Below are positions 1 to 10,095 of a stretch of 43,987 nucleotides of DNA, piece after piece. The first letter of the stretch is position 1; each line of letters opens with the position of its first letter. Position numbers and translations under genes: made by a program. Source of the stretch: Mesostigma viride (lineage: Eukaryota > Streptophyta > Mesostigmatophyceae > Mesostigmatales > Mesostigmataceae); NCBI GenBank assembly GCA_009746045.1, contig RPFO01002008.1:2501-46487 (forward strand), in the 5' to 3' direction. The notes beneath the pieces are model-generated. The model had not been told where the DNA came from. It did not search any database and saw nothing but the letters and a program-made list of their open reading frames with translations.

Positions 1-305
1 TGGCAAGACGCTCATCTGCGTCTGCCAGCGCATGGCCTTAGCTTGTTGGTGACAAGGCCACTTCACCCATCCACTGCCCACCACGTCCTCCCACACCCCC
101 TTGTTTGCGGCCGCAGTGCCCCCTTGTTCGCTCTCTGGTATGCCACGCCATGCTATCCACCACCGCACGCGCTCTTCCCCCTCACCTGTACGTTGCGGCC
201 GCAGCGCCCCCTGCTGTCTGATATGCTACAGCTGCATGGCTCGGATCGGACGACCACAACACGCATGCACTGTACACATGATTCTAATGCACACGACATC
301 CTCAC
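1..305 (-). other. Intron after helicase exon E, reaching the window edge
   Basis: On the minus strand this follows a good donor (CAG then GTGAGG, GT at 305-304). The next conserved helicase motifs of the family (the QxRM-type motif and motifs V-VI) are expected in later exons and are not clearly visible. A possible acceptor AG lies near position 41, but none of the three frames of the last 40 bases gives a convincing family match. The remainder is C-rich and holds no gene that I can support. Confidence 0.5.
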
Positions 306-567
306 CTGCTGCTGCCGCAGCGTTGCCTTCTCAAACCGCCCCCCCGGCTGGTTCACCAATCGCTCGAACAGGCTGATGTCAAACTTGTGCCTCTGCGCGA
401 GCGTGAAGGACGAAAGCTTGGGCCGCAGCTGCCGGTGGTCCCCGATCAGCACCAGGTGGGCAAGGTGGGGGCTGGCAATGGCCGCCATCAGCTGTGGCTC
501 CAGCAGCTCTCCGGCTTCTTCCACGAGGCAGATGGCGGGGCGCAGCGATCGCACGAATGCGAGGTTG
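306..567 (-). CDS. ZNFX1-like RNA helicase, exon E (Walker B and motif III)
   Basis: This exon encodes about 87 residues. It carries the helicase DEAG-type Walker B segment CLVEEAGELLEP, then LIGDHRQLRPK (motif III) and FDISLFERLVNQ, all characteristic of the ZNFX1/NFX1-type branch of superfamily 1 helicases. The acceptor is CTGCAG (AG at 569-568) behind a long C-rich polypyrimidine tract. The donor is CAG|GTGAGG. The exon starts with one base that completes an Arg codon left open by exon D, so the joined protein reads GMTSTFAAR-NLAFVRSLRP..VEEAG, as family members do. The first residue of the box is E rather than D, which is normal in this subfamily. ATP hydrolysis and RNA unwinding or translocation are known for the family; this protein's own role (RNA surveillance, small-RNA pathways or antiviral defence) is inference. 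Confidence 0.85.
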
Positions 568-1093
568 CTGCAGGCCAGCGGGGGCGGGGGGGGGGGGGCG
601 GGGGGGGAGATTGAATTGAGAGCATTATGGAAGAAACGAGGGGGAAATTTGGGAGGCTGTGAGGATGAGGCACTTTGAAGAGAGAGGATGAAAGTAAACG
701 ACAGGTTTAATGCCTTAGTCACGGATATACAACACAAGAGGATGAAGGAAAGAGGATATCTGTGCAGATACTTCTGGCAGTATATATAGTAGTACAACAC
801 AAGAGGATGAAGGAAAGAGATATATGTCTGTGTTGATATGAATCACAAGAGGATAGCTGTGCAGATATCCGTTTATCTGTGCAGTTAGGCACCCTGCATG
901 ATTCAGGTACACTTGTGCCGTGAATGGGGATGCCACACCCACCCAAGACAAGTGCTCATAACCAAGACATGCTATCATAACAAAACGCTTCCTCTTGAAG
1001 CGCCTGCCGCCCGGCGAAGGTGGTCATCATCCCCACCAAAATCATGCTGCTCACAAACGATACCAACGTAATACTCCATGCACTATATATAGT
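568..1093 (-). other. Intron D-E, exon-E-proximal part with short imperfect repeats
   Basis: No gene is seen. A motif containing acaagaggatgaaggaaag occurs twice (about 730-753 and 793-816), next to several copies of ATATCTGTGCAG. At 1003-1045 the minus strand reads GMMTTFAGR, resembling the last residues of exon D (GMTSTFAAR), but no GT donor follows it, so it looks like a degraded copy of that exon end. Confidence 0.5.
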
Positions 1094-2096
1094 ACAACCA
1101 CCACATGCCCACGTCCTGCGTACAACCACACCATGCCCACGTCCTGCGAACAACCACACCATGGCAACGTCCTGCGAACAACCACCACATGGCAACGTGC
1201 TGCGAACAACCACCACATGCCAACGTCCTGCGAACAACCACCACATGCCCACGTCCTGCGTACAACCACCACATGCCCACGTCCTGCGTACAACCACACC
1301 ATGCCCACGTCCTGCGAACAACCACCACATGGCAACGTCCTGCGGACAACCATGCGAACAACCACCACATGGCAACGATCTGCGAACAACCACCACATGG
1401 CAACGATCTGCGAACAACCATGCGAACAAGCACACCATGCCAAAGTCCTGCAAACAACCACCACATGCCCACGTCCTGCGTACAACCACACCATGCCCAC
1501 GTCCTGCGAACAACCACCACATGGCAACGATCTGCGAACAACCACACCATGCCAAAGTCCTGCAAACAACCACCACATGGCAACGTCCTGCGAACAACCA
1601 CCACGTGCCCACGTCCTGCGTACAACCACACCATGGCAACGATCTGCGAACAACCACCACATGCCCACGTCCTGCGAACAACCACCACATGGCAACGTCC
1701 TGCGAACAACCACCACATGCCCACGTCCTGCGTACAACCACCACATGGCCACGTCCTGCGTACAACCACCACATGCCCACGTCCTGCGAACAACCACCAC
1801 ATGGCAACGTCCTGCGAACAACCACCACATGCCCACATCCAGCGAACAACCACCACATGGCAACGATCTGCGAACAACCACCACATGCCCACATCCTGCG
1901 AACAACCACCACATGGCAACGATCTGCGAACAACCACCACATGCCCACGTCCTGCGAACAACCACCACATGGCCACGTCCTGCGAACAACCATACCATGC
2001 CCACGTCCTGCGTACAACCGCCACATGGCCACGTCCTGCGAACAACCACCACATGGCAACGTCCTGCGTACAACCACCACATGCCAAAGTCCTGCA
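1094..2096. repeat. 28-bp minisatellite, about 36 copies, inside a helicase intron
   Basis: The unit is CAACCACCACATG(G/C)C(A/C)ACG followed by TCCTGCG(A/T)A, 28 bp. Copies vary at a few fixed positions (GGCAAC or GCCCAC, GTCC or ATC, GAA or GTA). Because 28 is not a multiple of three and the unit lacks stops, several frames on both strands stay open across the array. These long open frames are by-products. The array lies between donor 2119 and acceptor 568, so it is intronic. Confidence 0.95.
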
Positions 2097-2119
2097 ATAC
2101 CAGGTACGCCGGCACCCAC

Positions 2120-3984
2120 CGCGCGGCGAAGGTGGACGTCATGCCCAGCACCGGGCACCTTCGGGCGACGCGCGACCAGGAAGCCAGCTTGATCTCCTCC
2201 AGCTGGCCCTCCACGCGCAGCAGGGAGGACACCAGGTCGTCCGCCACGCCCTGGACGCACGCCGCCGCGGTCACCACCGCGGACACCAGCAGTCCCGCAC
2301 GGTCCCCCACAGGGATATCCCACAGAGTCGAACCATCCCCTGGCACTGGTATGTCGATCGACAGCCGTTGATCATCGCCCGCAGGCCACAGCTGGTCCAA
2401 CAGTGCGGTCGACTCGTCATGCATTATCTGGCCCCGCCGCCCGCCCCCGCGCCCCGCCTCTTCCCACCGGCCATCATCGCCCAACCCTCGTGGATGCGGA
2501 GGTGCCACGTCATCGTCATCATCGGCCATGTTGCGGCTGCGGTAGAGGCCCGTCAAGTACCGCTCCATCTCGTCATCGCCCACCTCGTCGCGCATGGTGT
2601 AGCCTTCCTGCTCGATGAATATGCCTCCCACGCCCACCGTGGGTGGGTTATCCTCATCACCATGAGATGGTGTGGAAACATTCTCGCCATCGACATCGCC
2701 ACGCTTCTCTTCTCCCCTGTCCTTATCTTCTCCCCCTTGCTTGCCCTCTTCACCCAACTCGCCTTCCTCAGTGGATGGACCACCATCCCCACCACCTCCC
2801 TTGTCGCCAGACGGTGCAACAACAGACCTTTTTTCCTTCCCTTTGCCTTTGCCTGTGCCTTTGTCTGCCTCGGTGTGGTCACTGGGGCCAGCTGCCCCCC
2901 CCTGTCCACCCCCAGCAACCGATTTTCCTTTATTGACCCGAATGCTAGCGGCCACGCCTTCCATGTCCTGCGGCTCCTGCGCGGCTGTGCCATCCTTGCG
3001 GCTCTTCTTTGCACTACGTCCCTCCACATTGTCGCGCTCACCGCCGCCCTTACCCTCACCCTCACCATCATTATCGCCCTCACCATCGCCCTCACCATCG
3101 CCCTCAAAATCACCCTCAAAATCGCCCTCTTCACCCGCCAGCTCATCCGGCAGCCACGCCACCCTCGCCATCTGGTCCCATGCAAACGTCGCCTTCGACG
3201 ATGCCTGCCTCCCCCAACCCCTCCTGCTGACCCCAGCACCCTCACTCGCTGCCCCCACGGCCATGAAATCATGCGCCGACCCATCTGCTTCCTCTATCGC
3301 TTCCTCATCAAACGCTTCATACCCAACCTCCTTCCCCACGTACCCCTCGCCATCCTCTTCCAGAACACTGTAGTCAACCTCGTACATATTCCCCCACCCA
3401 CTGGCCCCACCATCGGCCCCCGGCACGACCACCCCCACAGCACCGCCCCTCGCCGTGCCCACACTCGCCTGCTGGATCCCTCGCGCCGCCTTCTCCCCCG
3501 CCAGCTGGCACGCGCGAGCCTCCCTCGCCCACGCATCCACTAGCTCCCTCTCCCCCCCCGCCATCCACGCAATAAAGCTTTCCTCCGCCACCTCACCCAA
3601 TGACCGTATGGCCCCCACGCCCTCAAACAGCCGCGGGGGCGACAGCAGCTGCTCCCTCAACGGGCGGGCTAGCAGCCGCACCAACAACGGCACGTGGCGG
3701 GATGCCAGCAGTGACAGCAGACGCAGCGCCACAGTCAGCCGCGCCGTCATGTCCCTAGCCTCCCTCTGAAGGGCACGGCGCTCGTCGCACTCCTCGTGGG
3801 TGAGCGTGGCCGCTGACGTCAGCGAGCGCTGGTGCAGCTGCTCCATGATGTCATCCAGGGGATCATCCCCTGCGGCAACATGGCCGGGAGCAACATGGCC
3901 CGGTTGCTCGCGCCCACCGGCAGCTGCGCCCCGCCCCCCGCATCGCAGCAGCGAGGGGGCGACGGGCAGGAGGTCGCGCAGCAC
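2120..3984 (-). CDS. ZNFX1-like RNA helicase, exon D (long insert between motifs Ia and II)
   Basis: This exon encodes 621 residues plus two bases. It begins VLRDLLPVAPSLL directly after the TNHALDQ motif of exon C (phase 0) and ends GMTSTFAAR, the conserved stretch just before Walker B. The start is set by the acceptor CCCTGCAG (AG at 3986-3985) after a C-rich tract. The end is set by donor CG|GTGGGT (GT at 2119-2118). The segment STLWDIPVGDRAGLL resembles the family's LW..L..R..L motif. Between these lies a low-complexity acidic region rich in Glu, Asp, Gly and Lys (about 2,640-3,150), including EGDFEGDFEGDGEGDGEG and lysine-rich runs, which makes the insert unusually long. That insert is probably disordered. 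The open frame continues past the donor into the minisatellite, but homology across the D-E junction supports splicing. Confidence 0.8.
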
Positions 3985-4114
3985 CTGCAGGGTGTGGGGG
4001 GTATGGTGGTAGTTGTGTGCGCAACCGGCTCCGTGACAACGTTGGCAGACAGGAAACAAGAAGCTCTTAATCACACGCCTCGCAAGAGCCAATGGCAGCC
4101 CCCTTTCCATTGGA

Positions 4115-4992
4115 TTGTGATGGGAAGCCTGAGACCTAAGGTGACCTACTTGTGATGGGAAGCCTGAGACCTAAGGTGACCTACTTGTGATGGGAAGCCT
4201 GAGACCTAAGGTGACCTACTTGTGATGGAAAGCCTGAGACCTAAGGTGACCTACTTGTGATGGGAAGCCTGAGACCTAAGGTGACCTACTTGTGATGGGA
4301 AGCCTGAGACCTAAGGTGACCTACTTGTGATGGGAAGCCTGAGACCTAAGGTGACCTACTTGTGATGGGAAGCCTGAGACCTAAGGTGACCTACTTGTGA
4401 TGGAAAGCCTGAGACCTAAGGTGACCTACTTGTGATGGGAAGCCTGAGACCTAAGGTGACCTACTTGTGATGGGAAGCCTGAGACCTAAGGTGACCTACT
4501 TGTGATGGGAAGCCTGAGACCTAAGGTGACCTACTTGTGATGGGAAGCCTGAGACCTAAGGTGACCTACTTGTGATGGGAAGCCTGAGACCTAAGGTGAC
4601 CTACTTGTGATGGGAAGCCTGAGACCTAAGGTGACCTACTTGTGATGGGAAGCCTGAGACCTAAGGTGACCTACTTGTGATGGGAAGCCTGAGACCTAAG
4701 GTGACCTACTTGTGATGGGAAGCCTGAGACCTAAGGTGACCTACTTGTGATGGGAAGCCTGAGACCTAAGGTGACCTACTTGTGATGGGAAGCCTGAGAC
4801 CTAAGGTGACCTACTTGTGATGGGAAGCCTGAGACCTAAGGTGACCTACTTGTGATGGGAAGCCTGAGACCTAAGGTGACCTACTTGTGATGGGAAGCCT
4901 GAGACCTAAGGTGACCTACTTGTGATGGGAAGCCTGAGACCTAAGGTGACCTACTTGTGATGGGAAGCCTGAGACCTAAGGTGACCTACTTG
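4115..4992. repeat. 35-bp minisatellite, 25 copies, in helicase intron C-D
   Basis: The unit starts TGATGGGAAGCCTGAGACC and continues TAAGGTGACCTACTTG, 35 bp. The 25 copies are almost identical. The only variant I see, TGGAAAG for TGGGAAG, occurs near 4226 and 4401, exactly five units apart, which suggests that a five-unit block was duplicated. The array sits in the intron between donor 5392 and acceptor 3985. The rest of that intron (3985-4114, 4993-5392) shows no gene; 5240-5310 has a C run and short CATGCACAC repeats. Confidence 0.95.
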
Positions 4993-5392
4993 CTGTTCTC
5001 ACTGGGGCACCCTCCAGCATGACATGGCCAACACTGGCGCCAGGGGCCAGCAGGGTCGGGGCACGACCTGGCCATCAGAACCAGGGTGTGCGCATGAGTG
5101 GGGGAAGCTCACCTTGGTTCTAATAAAGTGAGGATGGGGACAGCTGCAATATACAAAAAAGATGAGACGGCGCACGCATGCAGCCAACCTGGCTGGTCCG
5201 TGCATCTACACACACCAGACAAAGCCACTCAACCGCTAGCCCCCCCCCCCCCCCAGTCCAAAATACATGCACACACACCCTCAGGCCAAAATACATGCAC
5301 ACCCACACAGCACGTGTCCACCTGGCCTGAGGGCACACCAAACAAAACACAGCCTGAAAACCCTAAACCACCTGAAAGCCTAAGCCACCCAC

Positions 5393-5866
5393 CTGGTCCA
5401 GCGCGTGGTTTGTGTACGTGATGATGACAATAGGTGCGCGATCGGCCCCCACCATAGCAGCCAACGGCCCCACCACCGCGCCAACCTGCCGCTGCGCCTT
5501 GCTGGCATCCCCCAGCATGCGCAGCATCAGCGTGACGAGCCGCGTGCCCACGAATGTCTTCCCCGTGCCAGGTGGACCGTGGATCAGCGCGACCTTGTGG
5601 CTGAACACGTGACGTATGGCTGCCGCCTGCGAGTCGTCCAGCACGCAGTCGTCCTGTGGCCAGCCCTCCAATGACCCGTCCTCGGGTCGCACGGTGACAC
5701 GCCGGGGGGTGGCCGGGCGGGAGGTGATCGCAGCCACGTCGAGCGTGAGGGGTGCCCCTGCCAGGGTGCTGCGGAGGTAGTTGGGCGGCGCGTTGTCGCC
5801 GCGCAGGGTGATGAGCAGGTCGGCGAGGGGGTTGGAGCGCAGCGCATCCGGGTTGTCCTTGAACAC
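5393..5866 (-). CDS. ZNFX1-like RNA helicase, exon C (Walker A and motif Ia)
   Basis: This exon encodes 158 residues. It contains the Q-motif-like VLDDSQAAAIRH, the Walker A P-loop ALIHGPPGTGKT and motif Ia, IVIITYTNHALDQ. The TNHALDQ form is a hallmark of ZNFX1/NFX1-type helicases. The start is acceptor GCACGTGCAG (AG at 5868-5867) and the end is donor GACCAG|GTGGGT (GT at 5392-5391). Both junctions are phase 0 and join correctly to exons B and D. The residues before the P-loop (NPLADLLITLRGDNAPPNYL) match the family's linker between the N-terminal helicase region and RecA1. The P-loop Lys and Thr expected to bind ATP and Mg are present, so the ATPase core appears intact. Confidence 0.9.
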
Positions 5867-5939
5867 CTGCACGTGCATTCAAATGATGGTTTGTTGTTGG
5901 GTGAGTGATGCGCCACGATGTTAGCAAACCACATCTACG

Positions 5940-5968
5940 GGCTTGTCTTGAACAGCTGCACGTGCAAT
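5940..5968 (-). repeat. Degraded copy of the exon C acceptor junction
   Basis: On the minus strand this reads ATTGCACGTGCAGCTGTTCAAGAC in two blocks that match the true junction (AATGCACGTGCAG|GTGTTCAAGG) 89 bp away, with a few substitutions. The G after CAG has become C. It lies in the intron between the 51-bp array and the functional acceptor, so it is a pseudo-acceptor, either a duplication remnant or a decoy site. Confidence 0.6.
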
Positions 5969-6087
5969 CCGTTTGCATGGTTCTCGTTCCAGAATCTAGC
6001 ATTGCTGATTCTAGCATCGGTACATCCAAGACCAGTAAACCTAGCACGGGTACATCTTCCGGTTTGTCCTCGTATGCCTGCGTTAGA

Positions 6088-7617
6088 GAACGCGTTGGCA
6101 TGCATGGTGGGTGTTACGGATGTTGGAGAGTCCAGCACGAACGCGTTGGCATGCACGGTGGGTGTTACGGATGTTGGAGAGTCCAGCACGAACGCGTTGG
6201 CATGCACGGTGGGTGTTACGGATGTTGGAGAGTCCAGCACGAACGCGTTGGCATGCATGGTGGGTGTTACGGATGTTGGAGAGTCCAGCACGAACGCGTT
6301 GGCATGCACGGTGGGTGTTACGGATGTTGGAGAGTCCAGCACGAACGTGTTGGCATGCATGGTGGGTGTTACGGATGTTGGAGAGTCCAGCACGAACGCG
6401 TTGGCATGCACGGTGGGTGTTACGGATGTTGGAGAGTCCAGCACGAACGCGTTGGCATGCACGGTGGGTGTTACGGATGTTGGAGAGTCCAGCACGAACG
6501 CGTTGGCATGCACGGTGGGCGTTACGGATGTTGGAGAGTCCAGCACGAACGCGTTGGCATGCACGGTGGGTGTTACGGATGTTGGAGAGTACAGCACGAA
6601 CGCGTTGGCATGCACGGTGGGTGTTACGGATGTTGGAGAGTCCAGCACGAACGCGTTGGCATGCACGGTGGGTGTTACGGATGTTGGAGAGTCCAGCACG
6701 AACGCGTTGGCATGCATGGTGGGTGTTACGGATGTTGGAGAGTCCAGCACGAACGCGTTGGCATGCACGGTGGGTGTTACGGATGTTGGAGAGTCCAGCA
6801 CGAACGCGTTGGCATGCATGGTGGGTGTTACGGATGTTGGAGAGTACAGCACGAACGTGTTGGCATGCATGGTGGGTGTTACGGATGTTGGAGAGTCCAG
6901 CACGAACGCGTTGGCATGCACGGTGGGTGTTACGGATGTTGGAGAGTCCAGCACGAACGCGTTGGCATGCACGGTGGGTGTTACGGATGTTGGAGAGTCC
7001 AGCACGAACGCGTTGGCATGCATGGTGGGTGTTACGGATGTTGGAGAGTCCAGCACGAACGCGTTGGCATGCACGGTGGGTGTTACGGATGTTGGAGAGT
7101 CCAGCACGAACGCGTTGGCATGCACGGTGGGTGTTACGGATGTTGGAGAGTCTAGCACGAACGCGTTGGCATGCACGGTGGGTGTTACGGATGTTGGAGA
7201 GTCCAGCACGAACGCGTTGGCATGCACGGTGGGTGTTACGGATGTTGGAGAGTCCAGCACGAACGCGTTGGCATGCACGGTGGGTGTTACGGATGTTGGA
7301 GAGTCCAGCACGAACGCGTTGGCATGCATGGTGGGTGTTACGGATGTTGGAGAGTCCAGCACGAACGCGTTGGCATGCACGGTGGGTGTTACGGATGTTG
7401 GAGAGTCCAGCACGAACGTGTTGGCATGCATGGTGGGTGTTACGGATGTTGGAGAGTCCAGCACGAACGCGTTGGCATGCATGGTGGGTGTTACGGATGT
7501 TGGAGAGTCCAGCACGAACGTGTTGGCATGCACGGTGGGTGTTACGGATGTTGGAGAGTCCAGCACGAACGCGTTGGCATGCACGGTGGGTGTTACGGAT
7601 GTTGGAGAGTCTAGCAC
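6088..7617. repeat. 51-bp minisatellite, 30 copies, in helicase intron B-C
   Basis: The unit is GAACGCGTTGGCATGCA(C/T)GG followed by TGGGTGTTACGGATGTTGGAG and AGTCCAGCAC, 51 bp. Variation is limited to a few sites: CACGG/CATGG, GCGTT/GTGTT, TCC/TAC/TCT. As 51 equals 3 x 17, frames without a stop in one unit stay open for the whole array and give 17-residue repeats on both strands. No start, domain or splice support makes these real proteins. Each unit contains a GCATGC palindrome. Confidence 0.95.
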
Positions 7618-8177
7618 GGGTGGATCAAGCACGGATGGGGGTTTGTCCGTGGACAATGGACACCTGCGTCCGTTCCACCAGCGTTCATTCCTTCCATTTG
7701 CAACCTGGGTGATGTGTTTGATGGGTTGATGTCACGGAATTTTTCCATGCAGATAATGGCTTTGTAGCGAAAGCGTGGTGGTCATCCCCGCGCCCGCGGT
7801 TACGCACGCGGCAGCTGGCCTGTCACCCAGCAAACACCGACAGAAAAATTAATACCACTATGGCTTGCTTTCCAGCCAACGAAAGGCTGGCAAGTCGAGG
7901 GCTGCACTGTATGTGGTGCGACCGGGACATTCCATAAAGACACGAGCCCCCACAAAGATCCATCCTACCCCCTGAGTGGGCACGGAATGAACCTACTACC
8001 ACAGATGACCATTGGAAGACACCTCCCTCATTCGCATCGTCAGGGGCAGGAAACAGAAACAGTGACGACTGAAAGAAAACCACGCATCCCTCCCCAAAGC
8101 AGGGGCAGCGGCTAGGGCCCCTGCCATGCCAAAGAACATAAAAGCCGCACCAAAGTCACAAGAAACGTGACACCTAC
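7618..8177 (-). other. Helicase intron B-C, exon-B-proximal part
   Basis: This is the intron sequence between donor 8177 (GTAGGT) and the 51-bp array. It contains no ORF with recognisable content and no repeat longer than a few bases. Confidence 0.5.
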
Positions 8178-8757
8178 GCGCAGCACGGGCAGGAACGCGA
8201 GCCAATACTGCGGCGCCTCCACCATGCGGTAGCAACACCCGGGCACAAGTTTCCTCCACTCCTCCTCAGTGAAGGCGAGGGACGTCTTCCCCTCGTTGGC
8301 AGCCTCCAGGGAGAAGGACGCCACCGTCGCAAACACCGCCCCGTTGATGGGCAGCGCTTGAACCCCATCCTGCCCCAACCCCGCCTCACCCAGCTGATTT
8401 GCACCTGCTGCCACACCCAGCGGCATGTTGCCATGTGCCGTCGCTTTCCCCTTGGCCACAGAGCCCTTGTCGCCACCCTCACCACCCTGGAACAGGATCA
8501 CCAGGGCGCCGTACTGCAGGCGGTTGAGCCGGCTGAAATCAAGCTTGCGACGGCGGTTCGCCACCTGGAAGCTGGCCTCGAAGCAGAGGATTCCTCCAGA
8601 AAACGCCGGCGCCAGAATGGCCACGTCCTTGTACAGCACGCTGGGCACGCCCCCGCGCCGGCCCTTGCTGTCGAGGGCACCTCTACCACCCATGCTGTCG
8701 TCGTTGGCAAGGAAAAGTTGGCGAAGGCTGTCGCGAAGCGGCTCCACGAACTCCTCC
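8178..8757 (-). CDS. ZNFX1-like RNA helicase, exon B (pre-RecA region)
   Basis: This exon encodes 193 residues after one base that completes a codon shared with exon A. The joined sequence FRLLR-EEFVEPLRDSLRQLF is the signature that opens the conserved part of ZNFX1-family helicases (QFRLLREDFVxPLRE). Further matches are SVLYKDVAILAP, RLNRLQYGALVILF (the usual KRLxxGSLVxLS position) and CYRMVEAPQYWLAFLPVLR (usual form MVESPxYFEAYRHVL). The acceptor is ATGCAG (AG at 8759-8758) and the donor is CGC|GTAGGT (GT at 8177-8176). A small insert of Gly, Ala and Lys (around 8,430-8,480) is lineage-specific. The intron to exon A is only 300 bp. Confidence 0.88.
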
Positions 8758-9057
8758 CTGCATGGCAGATGGATGGCAGGTGGGCGGGTTGATGTTGTTG
8801 CACGAGGGTACTGTTATTGCACGAGGGAAAAAATTACTGCGCAGGGCAGAGGATATTTAAGGCCAAGGGATGGGGCGCACACAGGGCCATGGGATCCACC
8901 GGGCTTCTGTGGCTGTCAAGTAAAAGGCAAGCTATGGGTTCACATGAACATTTTTGGCGGGTAAGATCACTGCATATGCGCGGCTTGTGCAGGTCATCAT
9001 TCCAAAAATGCAGGAGGTTGGAAACAAAATCAGAAAGGCATCCTTGCATGCCCTCAC

Positions 9058-10057
9058 CGGAGCAGCCGGAACTGGCAGTCGCGGTATTCCTCCAGCGATG
9101 GCCACGCGTCGCGGTTGACCGGCAGGCGCGCCGCACGCCCGGCCTTCTGCCCCCCCCCGCCCCCCCCCTCGTTCCCACCCCCAGCCCCACCGGTACCTGC
9201 TACCACCCCCTGTCCAAACAGCTCCTCGAGCGTCGGCAGCAAGGGCAGCTCATCCACCAGCAACGTCGCCGCATCCCCTGCGCCCCCTGAGGGGTCTTCC
9301 CCAACGCCACCCTGTCGTAGGGAGCCCCTGAGCGACGCCCCTCCTCCAGGGCGTCCCTGGCCGTCCAGGAACTGCTGCCGTGCCGCCAGCACCGCCGTCA
9401 CGTGCTGCTCGAGCTTGTCCCTTTGTTCCATGCCATTGGAGGGCCCAGATGATGAGGGACTAGAGCGTAGATTATAATCATTCGAGGCCCCGTTGCCGTC
9501 GAACAAGCCGCCGGAAGGATCACTGAGCCCACTGCTCGAGCCGTGTGCCAGCAGCATGGCTTGCATGGCCAGGGCCAGGGACAGCGCGGCCGCGGGCACC
9601 GCCGAGCACAAATCGGCCGCAAACGCCGCCACCACGCCCGCATTGGCCACGCTCACCCGGCACAGAGGGGCGGCAGACAGGGAGGCGACGCGGGCCAGGA
9701 ACGATGTGCTGTCGGCCAGGGACGCATACAGCTCGTTGAGCAGGGAGACGCGCGGGCTGAGTCGCACCGCGGGGTGCTGAAAGAGGGCCACTAGCCGCAG
9801 GAGATCCACAAAACTGCTGTTCTCACCACCCACACGCCCACCATCGCGCAGCAACGCAAGCAGCTCGTCGCGCCGGCCGTGCAGCAGCGGCAGTGTGCGG
9901 TCATCGACGGGGGATGACAGAAGCCGGCGGAGGGACAGGGGAGCCCTGCCCTCAGCGGGCCCTCGCGACGCAACGCCCTGCAAGGCACCCCCTGGCCACC
10001 TTCCCCCCCCACCGCCCTGCTGCTGCTGCCTCCTCTGCTGCTGTTGCTGCCCCCCCA

Positions 10058-10095
<38 letters not shown>

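Noticed and set aside
1-2096. CRISPR-like appearance of the 28-35 bp direct repeats
   Set aside because: The repeats are directly adjacent without unique spacers, there is no cas gene, and the context is eukaryotic introns.
995-3543. Plus-strand frames of 390-812 codons over the 28-bp array and helicase exon D
   Set aside because: They are antisense to a homology-supported exon and driven by the stop-free repeat; the content is a His/Thr/Asn repeat and Pro/Ser/His-rich antisense sequence.
5918-7729. Long open frames (up to 603 codons) on both strands through the 51-bp array
   Set aside because: The period is a multiple of three and the unit lacks stops in several frames, so open frames are automatic. 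The array sits between helicase exons with matching splice phases.
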